DNA of 64,000 bases from Bacteroidota bacterium (GCA_006218065.1 VBWE01000032.1:20397-84396), one strand, 5' to 3'; counted from the stretch's first letter, positions 1 through 9,434 are shown. Numbers and translations are program-made. The notes: generated from the letters alone by a model not told the origin.

Positions 1-1
1 C

Positions 2-517
2 AACCCTGCGCTGGCGCATCTGCTGCTTGAAAAAATCACGCAGAGTACGGTTCACTATTTGAAAGCGCAGGTCAAAGCCGGCGCCGACCTCGTACAGGTT
101 TTTGATTCGTGGGCCGGCGTGCTCAGCCCGGAACAGTACGATGAATTTGCGCTTCATTATATCCGGGAAATCTGCGACGCGCTGAGCCCGCTTGTCCCGG
201 TAACTGTTTTTGCAAAAGACGCATATTTCGCACGCGCAGGTATTGCAAAAACTTCCTGCCGCATCGTGGGTCTCGACTGGACTATGGACATTGCAGAATC
301 ACGCGCGATCGTCGGCCCGGGAAAAACATTGCAGGGAAATATGGACCCCTGCCTGCTTTACGCGGATTTCGAAACGATAAAAAAAGAAACGGAAAAAATG
401 CTGCGCGCTTTCGGTCCGCAGAACCATATTGCCAACCTCGGTCACGGCCTTTATCCCGATACGGAAAAAGACAAAGTGCGCTGCTTTGTCGATACGATCA
501 AAGCATTCCGGTTTTAG
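2..517 (+). CDS. hemE: Uroporphyrinogen decarboxylase, C-terminal part
   Basis: The reading frame is open from the window edge, so the true start lies upstream and only about the last 171 residues are present. The enzyme decarboxylates uroporphyrinogen III to coproporphyrinogen III in cytoplasmic haem biosynthesis. Family hallmarks visible: [16 protein letters not shown] near the beginning, the LQGNMDP block, and the C-terminal [11 protein letters not shown] segment followed by FVDTIKAF. A strong terminator follows directly, so hemE ends its transcription unit. The product fits the haem demand implied by the cytochromes at 15.7 and 32.3 kb. Identification is secure; only the 5' half cannot be judged. 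Confidence 0.95.
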   Translation, partial: NPALAHLLLEKITQSTVHYLKAQVKAGADLVQVFDSWAGVLSPEQYDEFALHYIREICDALSPLVPVTVFAKDAYFARAGIAKTSCRIVGLDWTMDIAESRAIVGPGKTLQGNMDPCLLYADFETIKKETEKMLRAFGPQNHIANLGHGLYPDTEKDKVRCFVDTIKAFRF

Positions 518-539
518 CAGGATATGCTGCACACAGACA

Positions 540-567
540 GGGACGGATTTTACTCCGTCCCTTTTTT
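540..567 (+). terminator. Rho-independent terminator of hemE
   Basis: Perfect 8-bp stem gggacgga (540-547) with tccgtccc (554-561), 6-nt loop, followed by six T. It lies 23 nt after the hemE stop codon. Confidence 0.85.
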
Positions 568-698
568 ATTTCTTTTTCGCCGCGTTGTACTGACTTTAAT
601 CATAGCGACTGAATTCAGGCCGGGCTAATCTTGCAGAGTATTCCTGCATCGGGGTATTGTTTTGCGGAGAAACGGAAAACAAAATCAAAAAACACACC

Positions 699-938
699 AT
701 GAACACTACGTCCTATAATTTGACAAAGGAGCAACCGGAAAATATAGAGCCGGGCAGAAAAGGGATACCTATTAAGCCCAGGGAACCCGAAATCAACCCG
801 CTGCCGCCGGAATACCCTTCTATAAAAGAGCCACAACCCGATATTGAAAAGCCGGTACTGCCTGATATTGAAAAACAGACGCCGCCGCCCGGTATTGAAA
901 AACCGGTTGAGCCTGGAAAAGAGAATCCTGCAGATTAG
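699..938 (+). CDS. Small Pro/Glu-rich hypothetical protein (79 aa)
   Basis: Unrecognised protein. I chose the ATG at 699 (MNTTSYNLTKEQ...) rather than the in-frame upstream ATG at 657, which would add a 14-residue tail without features. From residue 25 to the end the chain is almost only Pro, Glu, Lys, Ile and Asp, with repeated PDIEKP/PGIEKP units, so it is probably disordered. There is no signal peptide or membrane segment. It stands alone between the hemE terminator and the universal stress gene. The 126 bases after it (939-1064) hold nothing I can name. Codon use resembles the neighbours. It may be a real small protein, but no function can be inferred. Confidence 0.5.
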   Translation: MNTTSYNLTKEQPENIEPGRKGIPIKPREPEINPLPPEYPSIKEPQPDIEKPVLPDIEKQTPPPGIEKPVEPGKENPAD

Positions 939-1064
939 AGCAGGTGCGGTTCCGTATGATTATTATCATCGGCAGTCTTGAGCCATATCATGAGCGCACG
1001 GATTATAAGTGATTTTCTTTGATCCATAATTGTAACAGGTTTCACCAGTGTAAAAACCACGACC

Positions 1065-1889
1065 ATGTATAAGAGAATCATTTGTCCGACCGACTTTTCG
1101 AACGCTGCAAACAATGCCGTCGAATATGCCGCAAACCTTGCCAAAGAGCTGGATGCGCGGCTTCACCTGCTGAATGTGAAATCCCTCATATCCTCCGGGT
1201 CGGTTCCTGCAGGAGTATGGGTGGGACCGGATGCGGAAATAGCTTCCGACTTACTGAAAAAAACACACGACGTTACGCTGGAGACTTTCGGCGTGGATTG
1301 CACGTATGAAGTCGATGTTACGCGCAAAGCGATCGATAAAGAAATCAGCGAAGCGGGAGGTGCGGATGACCTGATGGTGATGGGAACCGACGGAGCAGAC
1401 AGCCTCTTCGAATATTTTTTCGGAACGCATACGTATCATGTGATTAAAAATGCAAAATGCCCGGTGCTGGTTGTCCCGGAACACAAGCCGTATGAAAAAA
1501 TCGAGAAAATAGTCGCTGCCTGGGATTACAGCCGGCGCAACGAACTTTCGCTTTCCGAAATAAAATTGTTCCTCGATACCACGGGAGCATCCATTACCCT
1601 GGTTCATATCAGCAAAAAAGATACAGACATCAGTAACGACGTATACAATGCATTTAAAGAGCGTGCCGTACAGGCCCTCGGCGCCGACCCAAACCGGGTG
1701 AGTTTCGACCGTATCGTTTCACCTGATATTACAAACAGTCTCAGTACATACATGAACCAGTCCGGGGCAAACCTGCTTGTGCTGACGCAGTACGAACATG
1801 ACTGGGCCACGAACCTGTTCCGGCAGTCGGTAGTAAAAAACATGACGACCATCGCGGCAGCGTACCCGACGCTCATCATGCACGTCTGA
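1065..1889 (+). CDS. Universal stress protein, two tandem UspA domains
   Basis: 274 aa, starting MYKRIICPTDFS. Two UspA-type alpha/beta domains lie head to tail, about residues 1-143 and 145-274. The first keeps the full ATP-binding signature G107-x2-G110-x9-G120-T; the second has lost it (VLTQYEHDW region), a common asymmetry in double-Usp proteins of Bacteroidota. The protein is cytoplasmic and probably a nucleotide-binding stress or energy sensor. It is followed after 12 nt by a secreted DUF3300-like protein and then a DUF2267 protein, so the three probably form one transcription unit. Family assignment is secure; the physiological role is not known from sequence. Confidence 0.92.
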   Translation: MYKRIICPTDFSNAANNAVEYAANLAKELDARLHLLNVKSLISSGSVPAGVWVGPDAEIASDLLKKTHDVTLETFGVDCTYEVDVTRKAIDKEISEAGGADDLMVMGTDGADSLFEYFFGTHTYHVIKNAKCPVLVVPEHKPYEKIEKIVAAWDYSRRNELSLSEIKLFLDTTGASITLVHISKKDTDISNDVYNAFKERAVQALGADPNRVSFDRIVSPDITNSLSTYMNQSGANLLVLTQYEHDWATNLFRQSVVKNMTTIAAAYPTLIMHV

Positions 1890-1901
1890 AAAAATATATT
1901 C

Positions 1902-3383
1902 ATGAAAAAAGTAATCTTGTTTTTCGCTTTTGCTGTTTCCTTCGGAATATTTTTTCCGGGCGATGTGTTTGGCCAGGGAGGTAAAGTTTCTTTTGAACAG
2001 ATATTCCGTGAAGACAGCGCGACCGTAAATGCGCTTGCCCTGTACCCGGATTCTGTAAGAAACAGCATGCTCGAAGTTTGCCGTTACCCGGAAATACTGG
2101 TGAAGATGGAAGCGCTTCAGAAATCGATCGCCGCTTCGTTCAAAGAAAAAATGACGCCTTATCCGCGTGATGAACAGCAGAAAGTATGGGACATTGTCCG
2201 GTACCCGGGCCTGGCTGAAAAACTGGTAAACGGCGGAAAGAAATCGAATAACGAGATCGAGGCGATCCTGGAAAATTACCCGGAAGAAATTCACAAAACC
2301 GCGCAGGACTATGGAAGAAGTCATTACGACCTGCTGCAGCAGATCACGGAACTGAACAGGAAATCGGATGCCGGGTTTAATGAAATTGTCAAACCGTACC
2401 CGGCGTCCGCCCGGAAAGCCGCGCAGGAAATGGTGAAGTACCCGGAACTGGCATCCATCCTGACCGATAATATGAAACTGGCCGTGATGCTGGGCGACGC
2501 ATACAAAACCGAACCGCAGTCGATCAAACATAAACTGGACTCGCTGAATATCGAAGCCGTGCGCCAGAATGCAAAGAACGTGGAAGACTGGAAAAATAGC
2601 CTGGAAAAAAATCCGGAAGCGAAAAAAGAATTTGAAGAGTCCGCCAAATCGTATGCGAAGGAGCAGGGATATTCCGATGAAACGCTCGTGATCCATGAAA
2701 CGCGGATTGTGACCGAATACATTTGCTATCCTTATCCTTACTGGTACGGTTCTCCCTGGTGGTGGGATTACCCGTACTGGTACCCGTACCCGTACTGGTA
2801 CGACTGGGGATATTATTACGGGCCGTACGGTATTGTATATATCGGTTACCCGTCATTTCATTTTATCCACTGGCATTTCCATTATTTCCCGCATCATCAT
2901 CATTATCCGCATTTCTCGGAACATTGTTACAACTATTATGAAGGACATCGCCGCGTAGTAAGCGGAATGAACGGCGGGATCGATCATTGGGTGCGTGAAT
3001 CGCAGGGAACTTTGCCTGCCGGTTTTCTCAACCCCGATGCCGGGAGGGTAACACGTTTCAAAGAACTGGGCAAACTGGAAATGGATCGTGAGAAGTACAA
3101 TAAAGAGAACCCGGGCAATACTGTTTCGCGCGAAAAATATTACGAGGAGCATGCCAAAACATATCCGAATATCGGCCAGGTTCCGCCGAAGGAAGAACGC
3201 CCGAAACCTGTTGTAAAACCACAGGAACCGCGTGTTTATCCGCCTGTATTCCCGAAAACGGAGCCGCAGTATCCGAAACCGCAGCAGCCTAAAGTACAGC
3301 CGCCGAAACAGCCGCAGCCGGTACAACCGAAACCCAAACCGAAAACGCCTGACCAGCCTAAAAAATCAGGGCGGGGCGGTTAA
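1902..3383 (+). CDS. Secreted DUF3300-like repeat protein with aromatic and His-rich low-complexity region
   Basis: 493 aa with an N-terminal signal peptide ending near VFGQ (residue 24). Residues about 35-215 contain four to five degenerate modules of 40-45 aa built on an [L/P]YP ... [R/K]YPxL pattern (ALYPDSV, RYPEIL, PYPRDE, RYPGLAEKL, YPEEIH, YPASAR, KYPELA), ending in a LGDAY block. This resembles the DUF3300 signature (ALYPDxLL ... LGDAF), a remote match made by eye. Residues about 274-312 are almost solely Y, P, W, D and G, about 320-341 are His/Phe/Tyr-rich, and the C-terminal 60 residues are Pro/Lys/Gln-rich. The protein lies between a Usp and a DUF2267 gene. Location is periplasmic or extracellular; function unknown. 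The aromatic/His tract could bind metal or a surface. Confidence 0.8.
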   Translation: MKKVILFFAFAVSFGIFFPGDVFGQGGKVSFEQIFREDSATVNALALYPDSVRNSMLEVCRYPEILVKMEALQKSIAASFKEKMTPYPRDEQQKVWDIVRYPGLAEKLVNGGKKSNNEIEAILENYPEEIHKTAQDYGRSHYDLLQQITELNRKSDAGFNEIVKPYPASARKAAQEMVKYPELASILTDNMKLAVMLGDAYKTEPQSIKHKLDSLNIEAVRQNAKNVEDWKNSLEKNPEAKKEFEESAKSYAKEQGYSDETLVIHETRIVTEYICYPYPYWYGSPWWWDYPYWYPYPYWYDWGYYYGPYGIVYIGYPSFHFIHWHFHYFPHHHHYPHFSEHCYNYYEGHRRVVSGMNGGIDHWVRESQGTLPAGFLNPDAGRVTRFKELGKLEMDREKYNKENPGNTVSREKYYEEHAKTYPNIGQVPPKEERPKPVVKPQEPRVYPPVFPKTEPQYPKPQQPKVQPPKQPQPVQPKPKPKTPDQPKKSGRGG

Positions 3384-3422
3384 ATACGCAGCAACTGTTT
3401 TTCAAAACAAAAAACGAAGATC

Positions 3423-3869
3423 ATGCCAATCGACTTTAAAAAATACGCGCAGGAGGGAGACAAGTTCCTGGCATCCTACGCAAAAGAACTGGGCAGCCGC
3501 GACGATATGGCTAAGGCGGGACGTATCCTGCGGGCCTCGCTGCACGCCCTGCGCGGTTTCCTGAGCACGGAAGAAAATTTGCAGTTACTTGCGCAGCTTC
3601 CGATGTTCCTGAAAGCGCTGTACGTGGAAAACTGGACGCTCAAAAAACCGAAAAAAACCAAACGCTCCCGCGATCTCCTTTTCCAGGTAAGGAAAGCGGA
3701 TAACCGTTCAGCCGTCGTCGATTTTGAAAGCAACGAAGAAGTGGAAAGGGCGGTTTCCGTTTTATTTATCGTGCTGCGGAAATATGTTTCGCTCGGCGAA
3801 CTCGAAGATGTGAAAGCGCTTTTACCTAAAAAGTATAAAGCCCTGGCAAGCGCCGGCGTGCTCCTGTAA
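3423..3869 (+). CDS. DUF2267 domain-containing protein
   Basis: 148 aa, all helical in character. It has two DUF2267-type half repeats: residues about 5-75 (AGRILRASLHALRGFLSTEE ... LAQLPMFLKALYVENW) and about 85-145 (ending LGELEDVKALLPKKYKAL). The LAQLP...LKALY..NW block is the best family mark. No signal peptide, so cytoplasmic. It lies 39 nt after the DUF3300-like gene in the same direction. DUF2267 proteins are often found beside stress genes, which fits the Usp two genes upstream; the molecular role is unknown. Confidence 0.8.
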   Translation: MPIDFKKYAQEGDKFLASYAKELGSRDDMAKAGRILRASLHALRGFLSTEENLQLLAQLPMFLKALYVENWTLKKPKKTKRSRDLLFQVRKADNRSAVVDFESNEEVERAVSVLFIVLRKYVSLGELEDVKALLPKKYKALASAGVLL

Positions 3870-4005
3870 GAGGCTACTAAAAAACCGGAAGGATAATTTC
3901 CTGACAGCCTTTATGTCCATTTTAAGAAAAATTCCCAAACCGGTTTTCGCTTTTTTGCAGTTTCTGCAAAATCCGGGCAATCTTCCGCGAAGATTGTCAG
4001 CCCCC

Positions 4006-4035
4006 TTGACTCGCGTATTCTTATGCCTATTTTTG
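4006..4035 (+). promoter_or_regulatory. Bacteroidota-type promoter of the TonB receptor
   Basis: TTG at 4006-4008, 19 nt spacer, then TATTTTTG at 4028-4035, an exact match to the Bacteroidota -33 TTG / -7 TAnnTTTG pattern. It predicts a leader of about 15 nt before the ATG at 4056. The rest of the gap 3870-4005 shows nothing specific. Confidence 0.75.
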
Positions 4036-4055
4036 GCAGCATAAGAATACACACC

Positions 4056-6452
4056 ATGAAGAAAACAATACTGTTGTTCCTGTTATTCGCTGTTTTTACC
4101 GGCGTTCGCGCGCAAACCACGCAAACCATCCGCGGCAAAGTAGCCGATAAAGAATCGAAATACGGACTGGTCGGCGTGGCTGTCGCTCTTTATAAAGACT
4201 CCGCGCTGATCGGTGGCGCAACTACGGATGCCAACGGTAATTACCGGATCGGGAATGTGGAGCCGGGAAGGTACAACCTCCGCGCGCGCTATCTCGGCTA
4301 TGCGCCCTTCGAGATGAAAAACCTGGTGGTTAATGCCGGCAAAGAACCGATCATCAACATCGATCTCGAGGAAATGGCGATGAAAGTGGATGAAGTGGAA
4401 GTGGTGGCGAATAAAAAAGAAGGTACGATCAATGAAATGACATCGGTGAGCGGCCGGACATTTTCCGTAGAGGAAACCAACCGTTATGCGGGCAGCCGCG
4501 GCGACCCGGCGCGCATGGCTTCCAATTTCGCCGGTGTGCAGGGCGCGGACGATTCGCGGAATGATATCGTGGTGCGCGGGAATTCGCCCATGGGTGTGCT
4601 CTGGCGCCTGGAAGGTGTGGACATTCCGAACCCGAACCATTTTGCGATCGAAGGAACGACGGGCGGACCGGTGAGTATCCTGAACAATAAAGTGCTCGAC
4701 AATTCCGATTTTATGACGGGCGCTTTCCCGGCGGAATACGGAAACAGTATAGCGGGTGTTTTCGATCTGCGCATGCGGAACGGGAATAACGAAAAACACG
4801 AATTCACCGGGCAGTTCGGTTTTCTCGGAACGGAACTGACTGCCGAAGGACCGATCAGCCGGGAAAAACGTTCTTCCTACATGGTGAATTACCGGTATTC
4901 CACGCTCAAGCTTTTCGAATCGCTGAACATCCCGATCGGGACCGGCGCGGTGCCGAAATACCAGGACGGCGCATTCAAACTGAATTTCCCGACGAAGAAA
5001 GGCGCGAACATTTCACTCTTCGGTGTGGGCGGAGCAAGCAAGATCGCCATCATCGTGAGCGATTATACCGAGCTGACGGAAGAATTTTACGGCGAAGGAA
5101 ACCGCGACCAGTATTTCAATACGAATATGGCCGTTACCGGCGCTGTGTATGCCAAATCGCTGAATGAAAATACGTACCTGCGCATGGTTGCCGCATATTC
5201 GCACAAAGGATCTTCCGCGCATCATTTCCTCGTTTGGCGTGATACTGCTTTCGGAATCGATTCGATCACGGAGAAAATGGGATATAAAAATACCGAGGAC
5301 AAATATTCCTACAACCTCACGCTCACGCGCAAGTTCGGCAGCCGCGGTACTTTGAAAGCCGGCGTGTTCAGCAGCTATTTCAACTATTTCCTCATCGACT
5401 CGAACCGGAGCGAGATTACTTACCAGTTTTACAACCGGCAGGACTATTCCGGCGGGACATTCCTCGTGCAACCTTTCGCGCAGTATAAATACAAGATCAC
5501 CGACAATCTTGTTCTGAATGCGGGCGTGCACGGACAATATTACGGGCTGAATGAAAACAGCCTGGCCATCGAACCCCGCGCAGGTCTGCGCTGGACGCCC
5601 GCGCCGCGCCACACGCTCAGCCTGGGTTACGGCATGCACAGCCAGGTTTTGCCTTCCTATATTTATTATATGCACCTGCCGTCGAATACGAAACCGTATT
5701 ACCTGCATAACGAAAAACTCGGTTTTACGAAAAGCAGCCATTACGTTTTTTCGTACGACTGGAGCATCGCGGAGAATCTTCGCCTGAAGATGGAAACGTA
5801 CTATCAGAATTTATGGGATGTGCCGGTTGACAATAAACCCTCGTCGTTCTCCGCGCTCAACCAGGGAACCGGTTTCAGCCGTTTCTTCCCGGATACACTG
5901 GTGAATGAAGGTACCGGCCGGAATTACGGCGTGGAAGTCACGATCGAAAAATTTTTCAGCAAAGGCTACCTGTTCATGCTAACCGGTTCTTTCTACGACG
6001 CGCGTTACAAAGGCAGCGACGGCATAGAACGCAACAGCGACTTCAACGGAAAATACGCCGCCAACCTGCTGTTCGCGAAAGAAATCAAACTGGGCGATCG
6101 CCAGTCGCTGCAGATCGGTACCAAAATCACCACTTCCGGCGGACGCTGGTACACGCCGATCGATACGGCTGCTTCGCGCATCGAAAGCGACGAAGTGTAT
6201 ATCGACTCGCTGCGCAATTCGCTGCAACTGCCGGATTATTTCCGCATCGATGCGAAGATCAACTGGAAGATGAATGCGAAAAAGAAAAAGATCACGCACG
6301 AGATCGGTCTCGACCTTATAAACGTTACCGCGCGGGAAAACATACTGGCGATCACCTATTCACCGAACCCCACGAAACCTTCGGAGAACCCGCTGCATGA
6401 GCAATACCAGCTCGGTTTCCTGCCTTTATTCTATTACAGCATAGATTTTTGA
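4056..6452 (+). CDS. TonB-dependent outer-membrane receptor with carboxypeptidase-regulatory N-domain
   Basis: 798 aa. The ATG at 4056 (MKKTILLFLLFAVF) is chosen because it begins a typical signal peptide cleaved after VRA-QT; an in-frame ATG at 4023 lies before the predicted -7 box. Domains: carboxypeptidase regulatory-like beta sandwich (about 25-115), plug domain (about 120-235, with GNSPMGVLWRLEGVDIPNPNHF), then a C-terminal beta barrel rich in alternating aromatic strands to the final Phe. This is the SusC/CirA-like class that imports large ligands using TonB energy. There is no SusD lipoprotein beside it and no peptidase neighbour, so the ligand cannot be guessed. It has its own promoter and is followed by an iterated-word hairpin. 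Confidence 0.9.
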   Translation: MKKTILLFLLFAVFTGVRAQTTQTIRGKVADKESKYGLVGVAVALYKDSALIGGATTDANGNYRIGNVEPGRYNLRARYLGYAPFEMKNLVVNAGKEPIINIDLEEMAMKVDEVEVVANKKEGTINEMTSVSGRTFSVEETNRYAGSRGDPARMASNFAGVQGADDSRNDIVVRGNSPMGVLWRLEGVDIPNPNHFAIEGTTGGPVSILNNKVLDNSDFMTGAFPAEYGNSIAGVFDLRMRNGNNEKHEFTGQFGFLGTELTAEGPISREKRSSYMVNYRYSTLKLFESLNIPIGTGAVPKYQDGAFKLNFPTKKGANISLFGVGGASKIAIIVSDYTELTEEFYGEGNRDQYFNTNMAVTGAVYAKSLNENTYLRMVAAYSHKGSSAHHFLVWRDTAFGIDSITEKMGYKNTEDKYSYNLTLTRKFGSRGTLKAGVFSSYFNYFLIDSNRSEITYQFYNRQDYSGGTFLVQPFAQYKYKITDNLVLNAGVHGQYYGLNENSLAIEPRAGLRWTPAPRHTLSLGYGMHSQVLPSYIYYMHLPSNTKPYYLHNEKLGFTKSSHYVFSYDWSIAENLRLKMETYYQNLWDVPVDNKPSSFSALNQGTGFSRFFPDTLVNEGTGRNYGVEVTIEKFFSKGYLFMLTGSFYDARYKGSDGIERNSDFNGKYAANLLFAKEIKLGDRQSLQIGTKITTSGGRWYTPIDTAASRIESDEVYIDSLRNSLQLPDYFRIDAKINWKMNAKKKKITHEIGLDLINVTARENILAITYSPNPTKPSENPLHEQYQLGFLPLFYYSIDF

Positions 6453-6454
6453 TT

Positions 6455-6534
6455 TTCGATTGGCGATTTTGGATTGACGATTTCGCGCAATGCCAGTGCA
6501 CATTAAAATCGCCAATCGAAAATCGCCAATCGAA
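6455..6534. repeat. Iterated-word hairpin, ATCG-word family
   Basis: 29-nt arms 6455-6483 and 6506-6534 with two mismatches, 22-nt loop. The arms are made of alternating words cgattggcgatttt / ggattgacgattt. It begins two bases after the receptor stop codon and lies between convergent genes, so it may act as a two-way terminator although it lacks a T run. Same word family as 7477-7627, 23955-24053, 35381-35460 and 49571-49659. Confidence 0.8.
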
Positions 6535-6595
6535 GTAATCGCTCATTCCGAAGAAACAGCCAGCCTGGATTTAAAGTAACGCTGAGGAATTTCCG

Positions 6596-7405
6596 TCATC
6601 CAAAAAATCCTTCCCGCCAGAGCGCAAACAGGTCCATCGTAATGGCAATGCTGTAGTGAATCAGCACGCCGAGCATGATCGAGCGGCTTTTGAGGCTGAG
6701 TGTGCCGAGTACCAGTCCCGCGATGATCGCGCCGATCGTTTCGGGCATGGGTTTCCCGAAATGGATCATACAGTACGGGATCATCATCACGAGTACGGAA
6801 TAATACCCGAAGCGGCGCCGCAGACCGATGGTCATAAAACCGCGGAAGAAAAATTCGAGCGTGAAGAACTGCGAAAAATAAAGCGCTTCCCATACCCAGA
6901 ATTCCGGCCAGAGCGATTCGCCTTTGACGATATCGTAAAACGGGTAACGGAGCTGGAAACTGTGTGTGCCGGAGAAAAACCAGACCAGCGGAAGCATGAT
7001 GAGCAGCATCAGGGCATACAGCCAGTAATCCTTGAACGCACCTTTGATCTTCACGCCATAATCCGAAACGCGCTCGCGGAAAACAAAACGGATAACGATC
7101 CAGGGAATCACGAAGTAGAAAAAGTTCAGGATGCCCACCCAGAAAGCCAGCCGGTTGATGCGGCTGTTGTGCGGATCGTTCACCCAACCGGTCAGCGCCG
7201 ATGCCGCCCCGTCGAGCCCGATGCCGGACAGGAACGTGGACGTAAATTCCGGCGAGCCGAAATATTTGATGCAGGTCAGCGAAAACGCCGTAAGAATACA
7301 AATGATCAGTGCCTTGCGTTCCGGTTGTCCCGAATGTTCGTTTTGCAGGCGCAGCGAATCTTTTTCAGCCTCTAGAAAAGTATGGACGAATATTTTTTTA
7401 AACAA
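6596..7405 (-). CDS. CPBP-family intramembrane protease-like protein
   Basis: 269 aa with about seven to eight hydrophobic segments. CPBP (Abi/Rce1-type) motifs in order: E184-FFF-R188-G (motif 1, usually EExxxR; the first Glu is Leu here), H215 in YCMIHFGKP, and H250-x7-D258 near the C-terminus. Such proteins are glutamic-type membrane endopeptidases or relatives without activity. The start is uncertain: the frame opens with TTG at 7405, the only start-like codon before a stop at 7417-7415, and no ATG exists until residue 133. It is flanked by word hairpins on both sides and probably forms a single-gene unit. Substrate unknown. Confidence 0.75.
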   Translation of the reverse strand: MFKKIFVHTFLEAEKDSLRLQNEHSGQPERKALIICILTAFSLTCIKYFGSPEFTSTFLSGIGLDGAASALTGWVNDPHNSRINRLAFWVGILNFFYFVIPWIVIRFVFRERVSDYGVKIKGAFKDYWLYALMLLIMLPLVWFFSGTHSFQLRYPFYDIVKGESLWPEFWVWEALYFSQFFTLEFFFRGFMTIGLRRRFGYYSVLVMMIPYCMIHFGKPMPETIGAIIAGLVLGTLSLKSRSIMLGVLIHYSIAITMDLFALWREGFFG

Positions 7406-7476
7406 AACCGGGGACTATTTAAAATGATGTTTTTGGAAAATTTTTAATGGGTATTCCCATGCGTACCTGTTCCTGC

Positions 7477-7627
7477 TTTTCGATTGCGGATTGCCGATTT
7501 GCGATTTCAAATGTACGTTAGCGCCTTCGCGTCTTAGCGGTGAAGATGGTTTCGGATTTCACCTTAGAAGCGCAGAGACGCTGAGTTTACGTAGAGAAAA
7601 TCGGCAATCCGCAATCGCCAATCGCAA
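7477..7627. repeat. Nested hairpin with two word families
   Basis: Outer arms about 7477-7507 and 7597-7627 carry the ATCG words (19 nt, gattgcggattgccgattt, pair perfectly). Inside them a second imperfect hairpin, 7515-7544 with 7557-7592, is built from a different word set (gcgccttcgcgtcttagcgg / cttagaagcgcagagacgc). Between CPBP (start 7405) and dacB (stop 7634). Confidence 0.75.
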
Positions 7628-7633
7628 TTCGTT

Positions 7634-9088
7634 TTATTCCAGTTCAGCCATAGCGATAAGTATTCGTTCCAGTCTTGTTTTCATTTCGGTCGGGCTGCAG
7701 TTGTAATTATTCGCGAGCACGGCGAAAACGAGGAGGCGGCCTTTTTTGTCTTTTACATAACCGGTATAGCCGCGTGCGCGGGTGATGTAGCCGGTTTTGG
7801 CGCGGAGATTTTTTTCGGCAAGCGTCCCTTTGCAAAGACTTACCATCGATCCGTTCACACCGGCCACGAAACTGCGGAACCAGGTCTGCCGCGAAGCGAT
7901 CTGCATGGCTTTGGCCAGTTGCGTGGTGGTAACGGCGTTCGAGCGTGAAAGTCCGCTGCCGTCGTTCATGAAAAGCGCTTCGGTGTTCAAACCTTTCGAT
8001 TGCCAGAAATTTTTCACCATGCTGATGCCTTCTTCATCGTCGCCGGTTTTAACCGCTTTGAGCGATAATGTTTTCAGCAGGCATTCCGTGTACATATTGT
8101 CGCTTTTGGTCAGCGTATGTTTTATGATGTCGGAAAGCGGCGGCGACTGGTACACCCCGATTACGGTTCGTTTTCCGGGCATCCACGCGTTTTGTATTTT
8201 CAGCGTGCGCGACGTTTCCGCTTCTTTCGTTACGGTGATATTTCTGCGCCGGAGTTCTTCGGTAAAATACTGCGCGAAATACATCGGGGGATCGGGCAGG
8301 GCGCCGTCCACATCGTAATCATCCCGGTTCGGGGGAATGGAGCCGGTGATGTTCTGCCAGTAAGTATAAGGCGCGCCGTAAATGAATGCATCGTCTTTTC
8401 TTCCGCCGGAAATAACCTGGTTATCCAGGCGCAGGCCCGGAACAGCCGGCTCGATGCGGTCGATCTTCACCGCATCACCTTCCGCGCCCGAATCAAAATA
8501 AATCCGGTACCGGTTATCGATCCAGTTCAGGCCGAATGCCCCGGCGCCGTAATAATTACCCATATCGCTCCACACCCAGCCGGGCGGAACAGGATTGTCT
8601 TCAAAAACAGTCGCGTCGGAAATCACGCGGCCTTCTATTTTTTTGATGCCTTTTTCACGCAGGGCATTTATCCAGAGCATTTGAAACGGGGCCGCGGTAT
8701 CTGAAACGATTTTAAAAAACTGTGAACCGAATGTCGGGTCCCCGCTGCCGCGGACGTACAGGTTTCCGAAAAGTGTTCCGCTTGCGCTGTCGATCCGCCC
8801 GTCGTATTCCAGCGTGGTGGTGTACCGGTAACTTTCACCGAGCAGGGCGAGCGCGGCGCCGGCAGTGAGTACTTTCAGTGTGCTGGCGGGAGTAAGACAG
8901 AGTTCGCTGTTGTGTGCGGCGATTATTTTCCCGCTGTCTGCCGTCATTACGCAAAGTCCGAAATTGCCGTGCTTTAGTACCGGGTCGTTTTTCAGCTTGT
9001 CAATTTCCGTTTGCAGGCGGGCCGGCGCTTTCTGCGCGGGGGCTGCCGAAAAGAAAGAAAGCAGGATGAAAAAAAATACCGGTCTCAT
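7634..9088 (-). CDS. dacB: D-alanyl-D-alanine carboxypeptidase/endopeptidase, PBP4 type
   Basis: 484 aa with a signal peptide (cleavage near APAQ, residue 19). The catalytic motifs of class C low-molecular-weight PBPs are present: S69-TL-K72, the SGLSRSN box at 378-384 and KTG at 431-433. Length matches the E. coli enzyme. It trims peptidoglycan stem peptides in the periplasm by removing the terminal D-Ala or cutting cross-links. Its ATG overlaps the TGA of the upstream pterin dehydratase gene by four bases (9085-9088), so the two are translationally coupled. The pairing has no obvious metabolic logic. Confidence 0.93.
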   Translation of the reverse strand: MRPVFFFILLSFFSAAPAQKAPARLQTEIDKLKNDPVLKHGNFGLCVMTADSGKIIAAHNSELCLTPASTLKVLTAGAALALLGESYRYTTTLEYDGRIDSASGTLFGNLYVRGSGDPTFGSQFFKIVSDTAAPFQMLWINALREKGIKKIEGRVISDATVFEDNPVPPGWVWSDMGNYYGAGAFGLNWIDNRYRIYFDSGAEGDAVKIDRIEPAVPGLRLDNQVISGGRKDDAFIYGAPYTYWQNITGSIPPNRDDYDVDGALPDPPMYFAQYFTEELRRRNITVTKEAETSRTLKIQNAWMPGKRTVIGVYQSPPLSDIIKHTLTKSDNMYTECLLKTLSLKAVKTGDDEEGISMVKNFWQSKGLNTEALFMNDGSGLSRSNAVTTTQLAKAMQIASRQTWFRSFVAGVNGSMVSLCKGTLAEKNLRAKTGYITRARGYTGYVKDKKGRLLVFAVLANNYNCSPTEMKTRLERILIAMAELE

Positions 9089-9327
9089 TTCATCGAATCG
9101 TAAATCGTATCGATTCTGCCGGCCAGTTCGCGGTCGAGGGCGGTGACTTTATTGCCGGCGTCGTGGGTGGACAAAGAAATCTCGACCCGGTTGTACACGT
9201 TCCGCCAGTCGGGATGATGATTCAGGTCCTCCGCTGCAAAAGCCACGCGGGTCATGAAGGAAAACGCCTTCGCGAAATCGTCGAATTTAAAAGTCCGTTT
9301 AAGCTGGTCGTTTTCTTCGGTCCACAT
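9085..9327 (-). CDS. phhB: 4a-hydroxytetrahydrobiopterin dehydratase (pterin carbinolamine dehydratase)
   Basis: 80 aa from the ATG at 9327 ([13 protein letters not shown]). The longer open frame upstream translates intergenic repeat sequence and is ignored. The family signature EDLNHHPDW followed by [11 protein letters not shown] is clear. It dehydrates 4a-hydroxytetrahydrobiopterin to recycle the cofactor of aromatic amino acid hydroxylases; members without a hydroxylase partner may act in other pterin or molybdopterin roles. No hydroxylase gene is visible here. First gene of a two-gene unit with dacB. A possible weak -7 box (TATCTTCG) lies about 21 nt upstream. Confidence 0.9.
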   Translation of the reverse strand: MWTEENDQLKRTFKFDDFAKAFSFMTRVAFAAEDLNHHPDWRNVYNRVEISLSTHDAGNKVTALDRELAGRIDTIYDSMK

Positions 9328-9434
9328 GGCAGTACAGGTTGATCGGAACGAAGATACAAAGAAGCCCGAAGGAAAGCTGCCGGAACGATCCGGCCCGGGC
9401 GACTCTTTGTGTCCCGGTGTACTGCAGCGCTTTT

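Noticed and set aside
4023-4055. Upstream ATG of the TonB receptor frame
   Set aside because: It precedes or overlaps the TATTTTTG -7 box and would put 11 residues before a perfect signal peptide.
6596-7405. tRNA or rRNA genes anywhere in the window
   Set aside because: I looked in all gaps above 100 bases for T-loop-like and acceptor-stem patterns and found none; hairpins there are word repeats.
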